A stretch of 9,442 nucleotides of DNA from Gammaproteobacteria bacterium (GCA_030066245.1 JASJBY010000192.1:1-9442), one strand, 5' to 3'. Numbered from the stretch's first letter, positions 1 to 6,374 are shown. The notes: generated from the letters alone by a model not told the origin. Made by a program: numbers and translations.

Positions 1-34
1 ACCGAATAATATAATCCAAACAACGGCTTATATG

Positions 35-65
<31 letters not shown>

Positions 66-73
66 GTTTTCAA

Positions 74-89
74 TAAGTTCAGTAACTTA
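74..89. repeat. Inverted repeat beside the tRNA fragment
   Basis: TAAGTT (74-79) and AACTTA (84-89) form a perfect 6-bp inverted repeat around CAGT. It starts 10 bases inside the presumed island from the tRNA fragment. Its AT-rich composition differs from most of the window. It could be a recombinase or excisionase arm site, or have no function. Confidence 0.35.
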
Positions 90-119
90 AATACGTATCG
101 CGTCCAGATCATGTCTACC

Positions 120-140
120 GTTGCTCTCGATTCGAGCAAC
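120..140. repeat. Inverted repeat upstream of vapBC
   Basis: GTTGCTC (120-126) and GAGCAAC (134-140) are perfect 7-bp arms around a 7-base centre. The repeat lies about 70 bases before the vapB start. VapB antitoxins bind palindromes in their own promoter, so this is a candidate operator. The distance is a little long, and no clear -10/-35 pair was found between it and the gene. Confidence 0.35.
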
Positions 141-211
141 GGCCACCCATCCTCACAGCCTTCGAAGCGCGCATCTTGCCTGCCTGAAGCGATATGGTGT
201 ATTGTTCGTGC

Positions 212-415
212 ATGTCACGCACAAACGTAGATATTGACGACGAAGCCTGCGCAACCGTGATGCGCCGGTACCAGTTGGCCACAAAACGGGATGCGATCAA
301 CTTTGCACTAAGAACACTGGCTGCGGAGCCGCTGGGACTGGATGAGGCTCGAAAGCTACGGGGCGCGGGTTGGATTGGCGAACTTGATGAGATGCGCGCC
401 CATCGAAACTCGTGA
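212..415 (+). CDS. vapB: VapB-type antitoxin
   Basis: A 67-aa protein with the N-terminal pattern SRTNVDIDDE followed by RYQLATKRDAINFALRTL. This is the ribbon-helix-helix DNA-binding half of VapB antitoxins of the DUF2191 type. The C-terminal part (GWIGELDEMR) would wrap around the toxin. I chose the ATG at 212 because family members begin at this methionine; an ATG six codons earlier (194) would add an atypical MVYCSC prefix. No good Shine-Dalgarno sequence precedes either start. The stop codon overlaps the GTG start of the PIN-domain toxin, so the two genes are translationally coupled. The expected role is to neutralise VapC and repress the operon. Confidence 0.85.
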   Translation: MSRTNVDIDDEACATVMRRYQLATKRDAINFALRTLAAEPLGLDEARKLRGAGWIGELDEMRAHRNS

Positions 416-801
416 TTCTCATCGACACTTCCGCTTGGGTCGAGTTTCTGCGCGATACGGGTTCTCCCATCTGTCAGCGAGTGGACGAACTGTTGGCCGT
501 CGAGATCGCCACGTGCGATGCTGTTCGTATGGAAGTGCTCGCCGGTGCCCGTAACGAGCAACATCTTCAGCAACTGCGCCGGCTGCTCGCCCGAGCGTCA
601 AACCTTCGTATGGAATCGGTGGACTATGAAGCAGCGGCGGCACTCTACCGAACCTGTCGCCAACGGGGCCACACGGTGCGCAAGCTCATCGATTGCCTGA
701 TCGCTGCCGTTGCCATTCGCGGTAATGTACCAATCCTCCACATGCATGCGGACTTCGATATCCTGGCACAACACACAACCCTTCAGGTCGACGTCGTATA
801 A
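412..801 (+). CDS. vapC: VapC-type PIN-domain ribonuclease toxin
   Basis: A 129-aa protein, the usual VapC length. The PIN-domain acidic residues are all visible: D5 in the opening MILIDTSAWVEFLR, E41 in RMEVLAG, D94 in KLIDCLIAA, and D114 (or D116) in the final HADFD. These would bind the Mg/Mn ions needed to cleave RNA; known VapC enzymes cut initiator tRNA or rRNA. The start is GTG at 412, sharing bases with the vapB stop at 413-415, a typical antitoxin-toxin overlap. The pair looks intact. Such modules commonly stabilise islands, which fits the tRNA-derived junction just to the left. Confidence 0.9.
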   Translation: MILIDTSAWVEFLRDTGSPICQRVDELLAVEIATCDAVRMEVLAGARNEQHLQQLRRLLARASNLRMESVDYEAAAALYRTCRQRGHTVRKLIDCLIAAVAIRGNVPILHMHADFDILAQHTTLQVDVV

Positions 802-844
802 GCCTTGCAGGCCTTTGAAATTTCCCCAGCCATTGGGCACCCTC

Positions 845-1535
845 ATGTTCATGGCGCGCGTCCTCTGCTTCCTGTCTTCGTTGCTTACCGCGACCTTCCG
901 GTTGCGGCTGTCACTGCAGCTGGAAATTGCTGCCCTGCGTCATCAGCTCTCTACCTATCGGCTGAAGGGCCAGAAACCTCGCATTGGAGTGGCTGACCGA
1001 CTGCTCTGGTCCGTCATCGCGGTTGTGGTCACAGTGGCGCGGGGCCCTGTTTTTCGCCCAACCACGAACGGTCACGCTGTGGCAGCAGAAGAGATTTCGG
1101 GACTACTGGCGGGCACTGAGTCAAGGTAACCGGCCGGGTCGGCCCCAAGTCGCGCCAGAGCTACGCAGGCTCATCCGACGAATGTGGCAAGCAAATCCCA
1201 CCTGGGGCTCACCGCGCATTGTCGCCGAACTTCAGAAGCTCGGCATCGAAGTCGCGAAATCAACCGTTGAGAAGTACAAACCACCCCGCGCACCTAGACC
1301 GCCCTCTTCGACCTGGCGGACATTTCTCGAGCAGCGTGCGAAAGACTTGGTCGCTGTAGACTCTTTTGTCGTGCCAACGGTGACCTTCAAAGTGCTTTTC
1401 GTGTTCCTTGCGCTGGCGCGTGACCAACGGCGTATTGTCCACTTCAACGTGACAGAACATCCGACCGCACAGTCGACTCCATCACTATTATCTTCCAAAG
1501 GCGCGATCGGGACTCACAGTTTGCCATCATAATTC
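845..1535 (+). pseudogene. Degenerate integrase-type (DDE) transposase remnant
   Basis: Conserved segments of one transposase are spread over three frames. The first frame, from ATG 845, reads LSLQLEIAALRHQLS and ADRLLWSVIAVV. After a frameshift near 1030-1045 the next frame continues WRGALFFAQPRTV, GRP, a helix-turn-helix-like WGSPRIVAELQKLGIEVAKSTV, TWRTFLEQ, the catalytic-core strand LVAVD, VPTVTFKVLFVFL and VVHFNVTEHPTA-like residues. A small deletion and frame change near 1465-1490 then leads to RRDRDSQFA, matching the second catalytic Asp region (RDRD). The last third, with the catalytic Glu, is missing. It resembles IS481/IS3-like integrase-core transposases of about 330 aa. No terminal inverted repeats were recognised. 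It is inactive and marks past IS activity. Confidence 0.8.
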
Positions 1536-1572
1536 CATGGCACTGCAACCGCTGAATTTGAACGAGCAGAGC

Positions 1573-1944
1573 TCAGTCCGGGCCAGCATCACCACGACGC
1601 AAGAAAGCCATGGTTTCGGGTATACGGAACCACCCCACTGCCGCGCTGCCAACCAGAATGGCGCTGGCGACGACGATCATCATGATCTCGGCGTGTACTA
1701 CATGCGTCGCCGCTGCGCCCACCACGAACAGTGCCAGGCCCAGACCGGCAAGGCCACGCAGCACCAGGATCAGCAGCCCGACTGCGCCGGCTATCTCTAG
1801 CGCCCCAGATACCGGTACGAACCATTCTGGCAAGCCCCAGACAGTGAACTTTTCTATCCATTTAGCTGGATCCATGAACTTTCCAACACCGAACATTAAC
1901 AATACAGCTGCCAAGACTACGGCACCCAGTATCAACAGTATCAT
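1573..1944 (-). CDS. DoxX-like small membrane protein
   Basis: A 123-aa, very hydrophobic protein with four probable membrane helices (about residues 2-20, 43-62, 64-84 and 88-106). It has a DoxX-type pattern: a first helix ending in FGVGKFMDP, an amphipathic stretch AKWIEKFTVWGLPEWF, the acidic residue in GALEIAGAVGLL, and HVVHAEI before the last helix. DoxX-like proteins are linked to redox or thiol homeostasis at the membrane, but the biochemical function here is unknown. A TTG at 1980 would add 12 charged residues. The ATG at 1944 is preferred because AAGGA lies about 9 bases upstream. It is divergent from the metallothionein-sigma cassette, sharing a 138-bp spacer, and may be under common control, though no second sigma motif faces this gene. 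Confidence 0.75.
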   Translation of the reverse strand: MILLILGAVVLAAVLLMFGVGKFMDPAKWIEKFTVWGLPEWFVPVSGALEIAGAVGLLILVLRGLAGLGLALFVVGAAATHVVHAEIMMIVVASAILVGSAAVGWFRIPETMAFLRRGDAGPD

Positions 1945-2000
1945 CTTTGTCTTTTCCTTCACTCTACGCCTCTCAATCAATTGAAAAACTGCTAACGGAA

Positions 2001-2029
2001 GTGTAAGGTTTTTTTAGCGCCTTGCGTCT
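2001..2029 (+). promoter_or_regulatory. ECF-type promoter of cassette 1 (GTGTAAG-N17-CGTCT)
   Basis: GTGTAAG (2001-2007) and CGTCT (2025-2029) are separated by 17 bases. The CGTC-type -10 and a -35 at this spacing are typical of ECF sigma promoters. Exactly the same two boxes with the same 17-base gap stand before the second metallothionein gene (8778-8806, minus strand), while the spacers themselves differ. That conservation points to one sigma specificity reading both. The start codon of the metallothionein lies 53 bases after the -10 box. Recognition by the linked sigma factors is inferred. Confidence 0.7.
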
Positions 2030-2042
2030 ATACGGCTGACGA

Positions 2043-2063
2043 GGAGCCCCGATTCGGGACTCC
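2043..2063. repeat. Imperfect palindrome in the metallothionein leader
   Basis: GGAG-C-CCCGA-T-TCGGG-A-CTCC is palindromic apart from one mismatched pair. It lies between the presumed -10 box and the ribosome binding site GAGGA at 2071-2075. An alternative hairpin, TCGGG (2054-2058) with CCCGA (2062-2066), uses the same bases. It could be an operator or an mRNA structure controlling translation. The second cassette also has a GGAG/CTCC palindrome in its leader (8761-8770). Confidence 0.45.
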
Positions 2064-2082
2064 CGAACCTGAGGAAATCCCA

Positions 2083-2244
2083 ATGACCGAGACGCAAGAG
2101 TGCCAATGCGACAATTGCACAACCACTTGCTCGTGCAGCCATCAAGAGCCGACTCAAGACAAGTGCTGCTGCGGTGAAACCTGCACCTGCGGTTCCACTT
2201 GCGCCTGCGGGCCCGCATGCAACTGTCCAGGTGCAAAATACTAA
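2083..2244 (+). CDS. Metallothionein-like Cys-rich peptide, copy 1
   Basis: A 53-aa peptide starting MTETQECQCDNC and ending NCPGAKY. Fourteen Cys (residues 7, 9, 12, 16, 18, 28, 29, 30, 34, 36, 40, 42, 46, 48) are arranged as CxC, CCC and CxxxC units. One His (20) lies in the linker between a five-Cys N-terminal cluster and a nine-Cys C-terminal cluster. There are no aromatic residues except the terminal Tyr. This is the hallmark of a metallothionein binding Zn, Cu or Cd through thiolate clusters. It does not resemble the SmtA/BmtA fold, which has a zinc-finger-like core with His ligands. A strong Shine-Dalgarno sequence, GAGGA, lies 7 bases upstream of the ATG. The sigma-factor gene starts 16 bases after the stop, so they form one operon. 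The alignable second copy at 8568-8735 supports it as a real gene. Confidence 0.9.
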   Translation: MTETQECQCDNCTTTCSCSHQEPTQDKCCCGETCTCGSTCACGPACNCPGAKY

Positions 2245-2260
2245 ACCGAGCCCAAGGCCC

Positions 2261-2833
2261 ATGGCGAACCCAAGCGGACGTGAACAGAAGGCGGAACTCG
2301 TGGCCGAGGCCCTGCATGCCTACGGCAACGAGCTTGAGGCCTTCGTTCGCGCTCGCGTCCCATCAGCCGAAGTGGACGATGTTCTCCAAACGGCTGCAAT
2401 ACGGGCTTTCGAGAAGGCCGAATCGCTGCAGGATCCGGATCGGGTGTTGCCATGGCTCTATCGCCTGCACCGAAACATCGTGACGGACGAGATGCGCAAG
2501 CAGGCGAGTCGACAGCGTTTGGTGGATGACGCTGCCTCCGTGCCGGAGGTGCCCGTCCAACACGATTCCCAGGACCTCTGTGCCTGTAGTGTCAGTCAGG
2601 CGCGACGCATCGAACCGGCCGCTTATGCCTCGATCCTAATGCTGGTAGACGTCGGCGACGCCTCACTTGCGGAAGCGGCTCGTATTCTCGGCATTTCGGC
2701 AAACAACGCTGCGGTTCGCCTGCATCGCGCGAGAGAGAAGCTCCGGAACACCATGCGGGAACACTGCGGCGTAACGAATTTGCGCGAGTGCGCCGATTGC
2801 CGTTGCGTGTATGAGGGATGCTGCTCGGACTGA
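2261..2833 (+). CDS. ECF sigma factor with Cys-rich tail (CorE/ECF44-like), copy 1
   Basis: A 190-aa sigma-70-family factor. Region 2 (about residues 20-85) contains AEVDDVLQTAAIRAFEKA and DPDRVLPWLYRLHRNIVTD. Region 4 (about 120-168) contains the helix-turn-helix SLAEAARILGISANNAAVRLHRAREKL. A linker CxC (C107, C109) and a C-terminal tail C169-x7-C177-x2-C180-x-C182-x4-C187-C188 are extra. CorE-type (ECF44) factors of Myxococcus use a linker CxC and a Cys-rich C-terminal domain to sense copper or cadmium/zinc directly, without an anti-sigma; none is seen next to this gene either. The ATG at 2261 is preferred because an in-frame ATG at 2174 would sit inside the metallothionein gene and the paralogue starts at the same alignment point. 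It probably autoregulates through the motif at 2001-2029. The metal specificity is unknown. Confidence 0.88.
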   Translation: MANPSGREQKAELVAEALHAYGNELEAFVRARVPSAEVDDVLQTAAIRAFEKAESLQDPDRVLPWLYRLHRNIVTDEMRKQASRQRLVDDAASVPEVPVQHDSQDLCACSVSQARRIEPAAYASILMLVDVGDASLAEAARILGISANNAAVRLHRAREKLRNTMREHCGVTNLRECADCRCVYEGCCSD

Positions 2834-2940
2834 CAGCTCGTGTAGCCCAGGTCGGGCGGGAATCTACAGCGAATAGTAGATGTGATTTCGGCGCCTAAGC
2901 CGCTGTCAGTCAATTGCCACACCCAGATGTCCTGTGAAAT

Positions 2941-2970
2941 CGCCGCGGCGCCTCAAGCCGCGCCGCGGTG
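2941..2970. repeat. Strong GC hairpin at the end of the pyrC-like fragment
   Basis: CCGCGGCGC (2943-2951) pairs perfectly with GCGCCGCGG (2960-2968) around an 8-base loop; a G-T and a C-G pair extend the stem. No T-run follows on either strand, so it is not a standard intrinsic terminator. It overlaps the stop of the truncated dihydroorotase-like frame, suggesting a recombination scar or a REP-like element. It could also slow transcripts arriving from the sigma-factor gene about 110 bases away. Confidence 0.55.
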
Positions 2971-3186
2971 CTCTTCGAGCGTGGTCTCGTCGCTCCAGAT
3001 GCCTTCCAGATCGCCCAGCGCGACAATGCGGCCATCCGCGCAGGCCAGGTCGATGCGCTCGTCGCCATTGGGCGTGCGGACCGTTCCGCCGTGCACCAGC
3101 AGGTCGGCATGGCGAAGAACCCGAGCTTGTTGGCCAATGTCCGCGTCACTCATGGTGCAGGCCACCTGCGAGTAGCTGACCTGCAT
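2953..3186 (-). pseudogene. N-terminal fragment of a dihydroorotase-like protein (pyrC2/pyrQ type)
   Basis: The frame reads ADLLVHGGTVRTPNGDERI, then DLACADGRIVALGDL. This is the beta-strand-rich opening of dihydroorotases and related cyclic amidohydrolases. It stops 77 codons in (65 if the ATG at 3153 is used), against about 350-450 aa for the family. The metal-binding HxH and the rest of the barrel are absent. The sequence after GDLEG no longer looks like the family and ends in the GC hairpin. A Zur-regulated dihydroorotase paralogue belongs to the zinc-starvation cluster of P. aeruginosa (near dksA2 and folE2). A fragment here beside dksA2 and CobW-type genes therefore suggests decay of such a cluster. 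Family assignment rests on about 40 residues. Confidence 0.5.
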
Positions 3187-3366
3187 GCCGAAGAGCTGGT
3201 TCTGGATTTGCTTTTACCCACGCACCAACGCATTGTTGGTGCCGGCAAAGCCCTCGGAAAACTCGCTGGCAGCGGCGGGAAGCTGCGGCAGGTCAGCATG
3301 GATAGTTTTCTAATCAAACAGGAATCAGCGTGGAAGCCGGCTCCGCCAGGCGATCGAGCTGATTGG

Positions 3367-3933
3367 TCATGGCATTAAAGACGAGTGGTGGTGAGCGATG
3401 AGCCATTCTCCGTCGCGGTTCTCATACACAAAGGTGTAGCGCGCCGGAACATACTCAGTTTTGCCGGCATCAATGATTCGAAAGGTGTAGACGCCGGCAT
3501 CGGTGATCTTGTTGCAGCCGAGTTTTACGTTGCGTTGATTGACCTTGCCAAGCGGCTTTTTCTGAAGAAAGTGCTCGAAATAGTCCTGAATCTCGCTGCG
3601 GGAGAGCCGAGGGACGTTGGAGACCGTGGGGAGCAAAACCGCATCTTCTGCATAGCACCGGCTGACTCGTTGGGCATTGCCGCTTCTGAGCGCCTCGTTC
3701 CAGCGTTCGAAAAGACCCTCGGCGAGGCGCAGCGTCGCTGGCGCACAGACGGCGGTCTCGGGCACTCCGGGGGTATCGATCGGTGCTTTGCTGAACGATG
3801 CCGTATCCCCTGAGACAGGGTGGAAACCACCCCGCAGCGAGGCACTGAGGCTGCGTCGGTCCTTGATCGGGGCTGACTCGATGAACGGTGTGCCGGTCAC
3901 CGGCGACATGGTGGAGGATTTCTTCACGATCAA
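3367..3933 (-). CDS. SgcJ/EcaC-type NTF2-fold protein (CaMKII-association-like domain)
   Basis: Up to 188 aa. Residues about 68-188 form an NTF2-like domain: ERWNEALRSGNAQRVSRCYAEDAVLLPT at its start, SRSEIQDYFEHFL in the middle, and the closing strands ARYTFVYENRDGEWLIAHHHSS. This matches the SgcJ/EcaC and CaMKII-association families (DUF4440-like). These are small pocket proteins of unclear, sometimes enzymatic function. Residues 1-66 are unusual: polar, Ser/Pro-rich, no clear signal peptide or membrane helix. The longest start is TTG 3933, with AAGGA only 3 bases upstream. GTG 3927 (same AAGGA, 9 bases) and ATG 3909 are equally possible, so the N-terminus is uncertain. It stands alone between a pseudogene and a gene-free stretch. 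No link to the metal genes is visible. Confidence 0.75.
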   Translation of the reverse strand: MIVKKSSTMSPVTGTPFIESAPIKDRRSLSASLRGGFHPVSGDTASFSKAPIDTPGVPETAVCAPATLRLAEGLFERWNEALRSGNAQRVSRCYAEDAVLLPTVSNVPRLSRSEIQDYFEHFLQKKPLGKVNQRNVKLGCNKITDAGVYTFRIIDAGKTEYVPARYTFVYENRDGEWLIAHHHSSLMP

Positions 3934-4392
3934 TGGTCCTTGAAGTTGAGTCGCATGTATCTAATCAATCGTGGAACTGCCCGTGCCAGGTTGCCCGGAC
4001 TATGGAACGACACATCGGTGCTTTGCCGGGTCGCAGTCAGACGGCCGAGTGCGCCTTTGGGCAGGCGGCGAACCCCGGTAAGAAGACCGTCCGGCAGGGC
4101 GCAGCCGATATACCGGTTGCATTTTTCGACGAATCTCTCGTCTGTAAACGACAACTCAGCGCTGAGCTACTTCCGACCGCGCCGACATCGCTATCGTCTC
4201 TTGTCGCTCCTGCGCCTCACTTCAGCCATGTTGGTGGGGCGAGCGGATTGGGGGGCAGCGGATATCGCCGCAAGCGCGGCACCTGGTAGCGAACTCTTTA
4301 TCGATACTCTCCGGCGCTTGGCGTTGAAGCCCGCCCGGAATGCCCAGCGCGCGTTCCCAGGGCTTTATGAAGCGCTTGCGATGATATCGCAG
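3934..4392. other. Stretch without a recognisable gene
   Basis: Open frames exist on both strands. A plus-strand frame at 3940-4395 ends LALKPARNAQRAFPGLYEALAMISQ, and a minus-strand frame at 3930-4154 contains FTDERFVEKCNRYIG. Neither has a convincing start, ribosome binding site or recognised domain. The Arg/Pro/Ser-rich composition of the plus frame is typical of a shadow of GC-rich DNA. The stretch may hold decayed gene remnants. Confidence 0.4.
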
Positions 4393-4411
4393 TAAGATAT
4401 GCTATAACATT
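4393..4411. promoter_or_regulatory. Partial Zur-like box before the NicO locus
   Basis: The right half TATAACATT (4403-4411) equals the Zur consensus half-site of gammaproteobacteria (AATGTTATA-N-TATAACATT). The left half (4393-4401) matches at 5 of 9 positions. It lies 32 bases before the ATG at 4444. NicO/DUF1007 loci are known members of Zur regulons, which supports the call. The poor left half means it may be weak or decayed. Confidence 0.45.
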
Positions 4412-4443
4412 ACATTTTTGCAATTAACGATCCCTGATTTATC

Positions 4444-4743
4444 ATGCACCAAACCGCGACCCATCATGCAGTGCTGGCCCTGACGCCATTTGCCTCGCCG
4501 CGCGCGACTGGCTATCAACCCAATCTGCTAAACCGCATCGGCGACCCATTTCGAAATAGCACACGCCGAGAAGGACCGGCGATCGTGCTTAAAGACGGTT
4601 CCTCGGATTGTCGATATCACATCGAAGCGGCCAAGCCGGACGCGGCGCCGGTGCCCTACGCCGCCTCGCTTAGCATCAAAGAAGGCGGTGCCGATGAACT
4701 CGGCATCCAGTTTACGGAAAAGGCGACCAGTCGATGCGAGTGA
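4444..4743 (+). CDS. Short DUF1007-like protein, probably a truncated periplasmic partner of NicO
   Basis: A 99-aa frame. Its second half (about residues 47-99) contains LKDGSSDCRYHI and ELGIQFTEKATSRCE. These resemble the C-terminal end of DUF1007 (COG3683) periplasmic proteins, which finish with a C...F.E..T..C pattern and precede NicO permeases. Full members are about 200-220 aa, with a signal peptide and an HPHVW motif near the N-terminus. Here both are missing and residues 1-40 have no family resemblance, so it is likely a remnant. No Shine-Dalgarno sequence precedes the ATG. It overlaps the NicO start by 10 bases, so translation through it could still couple to the permease. The family call is moderate because the similarity is short; it could also be an unrelated small protein. 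Confidence 0.5.
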   Translation: MHQTATHHAVLALTPFASPRATGYQPNLLNRIGDPFRNSTRREGPAIVLKDGSSDCRYHIEAAKPDAAPVPYAASLSIKEGGADELGIQFTEKATSRCE

Positions 4744-5747
4744 GTTTGTCCTTGTTCATTTTCCTCACGTGGATGGGTGCCATTGTCTTCTCGGCCGAGT
4801 TGCATGCGACAACTTTACTACCCGGTGAGCGGCCCGACACCGAGCAGTCCTCGGAAGGTAATCACGTTGATGCCAGGCGTGCCGTTGCCATCTGGGACCA
4901 AGCCGCGGCCTGGGTCTGGTCAAAGCAGCGCGAGTTCCACCGCAAGCTGACGAGGGAGTTACGAGAGCTGCGTGGCAAGGATGGCGTCGGCTGGGCCTTG
5001 GTGCTGATGAGCTTTCTCTACGGCGTATTTCATGCGGCAGGGCCGGGTCATGGCAAGGCCGTGTTGACCACGTACCTGTTGACCCACAGACAGCAGCTAT
5101 ACCGCGGTGTTGCGATGGGCGCCGTTGCTGCGCTGCTGCAGGGTGTCACGGCGTTGCTGTTGGTGTATGGCCTGATTGGCTTCGCTGGTTGGCTGCCGCG
5201 GGAGACGCAAATGGCCTCATTGTGGGCGACGCGGATCAGTTTTGGCCTGCTAGTCATCGTCGGGCTGTATGTGCTGGCGCGCGCGGCAGTCAGCGTCGTC
5301 AATGGCGTTCAACGGTGGCGGCGCGCCCATCACGACCATACCAGTCACAGCCACGGCGAGAGTTGTGGCTGTAAGCACGTGCCAAGTGTGGCTGAGATCG
5401 ATACGGCCGGCAGTCGCCGCGCCGCCGCCGGTGTCGTGTTGGCCATCGGGCTTCGGCCGTGCAGTGGTGCCGTTCTGGTGCTGATACTGGCCTCTGTGAT
5501 GGACCTGGCCTGGCACGGCGCTTTGGCCGTGCTGGCGATGTCGTTGGGCACGGCGATCACCATTGTCACGCTGGCGATTCTGGCCACGAAGGCCCGCGAG
5601 TGGGCGGGTGCAGTCGTTGCGCACCGGTCGCCACTCTGGGCCCTGGCCGGCGGCGGTGTGGGTGTGCTCGGTGGTGCGCTGCTGCTGCTGTTCGGGCTGT
5701 TGTTGCTGAGTACCTCTTTTGCGACCAGGCCGCTGTTAAGTGGCTGA
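4734..5747 (+). CDS. NicO/RcnA-family nickel-cobalt (or zinc) permease
   Basis: A 337-aa integral membrane protein. It starts with a hydrophobic signal-like segment (about residues 4-22) and a soluble linker to about 85. The NicO signature HAAGPGHGK follows at 100-108, with His and Gly residues known to be essential for metal transport. Further membrane helices span about 125-152, 163-189, 232-258, 262-284 and 300-327. A His/Cys-rich cytoplasmic loop, HHDHTSHSHGESCGCKH (199-215), probably binds metal. The second signature GLRPCSG is at 239-245. Family members move Ni or Co, in or out; those paired with DUF1007 behind Zur boxes are thought to serve zinc or cobalt handling. The ATG at 4734 overlaps the upstream frame. 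The direction of transport cannot be read from sequence. Confidence 0.88.
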   Translation: MRVSLSLFIFLTWMGAIVFSAELHATTLLPGERPDTEQSSEGNHVDARRAVAIWDQAAAWVWSKQREFHRKLTRELRELRGKDGVGWALVLMSFLYGVFHAAGPGHGKAVLTTYLLTHRQQLYRGVAMGAVAALLQGVTALLLVYGLIGFAGWLPRETQMASLWATRISFGLLVIVGLYVLARAAVSVVNGVQRWRRAHHDHTSHSHGESCGCKHVPSVAEIDTAGSRRAAAGVVLAIGLRPCSGAVLVLILASVMDLAWHGALAVLAMSLGTAITIVTLAILATKAREWAGAVVAHRSPLWALAGGGVGVLGGALLLLFGLLLLSTSFATRPLLSG

Positions 5748-5867
5748 CCGACGCGAGTCGGCGGCCATCAGTCGGCGTGGTTGCCCAGGACATCTGGGAT
5801 GTTATGTCGAAGCGCTGCCTGTTCTCGGCACCCAAGTCACTCGAGACCCAGGGGAAAGGGACCATGC

Positions 5868-6326
5868 TCAACTTCCGCGGCGGACCGCATCTGCCTGCCG
5901 CTCGCGCATCTCGCGCCGCTCCTGGGCTTCCACGCAGAGCGTCGCGACGGGGCGGGCTTCGAGCCGCGCCAGGCCGATCGGCTCTCCGGTTTCCTCGCAC
6001 CAGCCATAGCTGCCGTCGTCGATGCGAGCCATGGCGGCGTCAATCTTACCCAGGAGCTTTCGGTGGCGGTCGCGCGTGCGCAGCTCCAGGGTCTGGGCGA
6101 CCTCGCGGCTGGCGCGGTCCACCTCATCGCCGACCTCATGATGGCTGTCGTCACGCAGCTCAGCGAGAGTCGCGTCGGCCTCGGCAAGTAAAGCTGATTG
6201 CCAGTCCAGGAGCTTTTGCTTGAAGTAGGCCAATTGGCGCGGGCCCATGTAGTCGTCGTCGATAGGAGGTCCCGCTTCGGAGGAACCTGGGCGGCGCGTG
6301 TGCCGCGCTTGCTCCTTGTGTTGCAT
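5868..6326 (-). CDS. dksA2: DksA2-type, zinc-independent RNA polymerase regulator
   Basis: A 152-aa DksA homologue. It has a coiled-coil region (about 30-105) with the tip motif DEVDRA (D67, D70, A72) that enters the RNA polymerase secondary channel, followed by LELRTRDRHRKLLGKID. The zinc-finger region reads YGWCEETGEPIGLARLEARP and TLCVEAQERRE. The four zinc Cys of E. coli DksA are reduced to C110-xx-T113 and C131-xx-A134. This is the C/T/C/A pattern of P. aeruginosa DksA2, which works without zinc and is induced through Zur during zinc starvation. It ends an operon behind a Zur box, as in that species. The ATG at 6326 has only a weak GGTGA upstream. The first 25 residues are unusually polar, and an internal start at M27 is possible. 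Confidence 0.9.
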   Translation of the reverse strand: MQHKEQARHTRRPGSSEAGPPIDDDYMGPRQLAYFKQKLLDWQSALLAEADATLAELRDDSHHEVGDEVDRASREVAQTLELRTRDRHRKLLGKIDAAMARIDDGSYGWCEETGEPIGLARLEARPVATLCVEAQERREMRERQADAVRRGS

Positions 6327-6374
6327 CGCATGGTCACCGTTTCAGTGGATGGAATGCCGGGGCCTGTTCCCGGA

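Noticed and set aside
984..1532. 182-aa frame as an intact gene
   Set aside because: It is the middle part of a transposase whose N-terminus is in another frame; its first residues are a frameshift artefact and it lacks the last catalytic residue.
2174..2260. Longer start for sigma copy 1 at ATG 2174
   Set aside because: It lies inside the metallothionein gene; the extra residues have no sigma similarity, and the paralogue aligns from about 2261.
2829..2910. 9-bp inverted repeat ACTGACAGC / GCTGTCAGT flanking the end of sigma copy 1
   Set aside because: The arms are 64 bases apart and one lies in the stop region of the gene; no terminal repeat or target duplication supports a mobile element.
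3940..4395. 151-aa plus-strand frame
   Set aside because: Arg-, Pro- and Ala-rich, no ribosome binding site, no recognised domain; kept only as part of a gene-free stretch.
5749..5762. CCGAC-GCGA-GTCGG hairpin after the NicO stop as a terminator
   Set aside because: Only a 5-bp stem and no T-run; too weak to call, although the position between convergent genes is suitable.
5459..6223. 254-aa plus-strand frame
   Set aside because: It overlaps the NicO gene in another frame and the dksA2 gene in antisense; its composition is typical of a GC-rich shadow.
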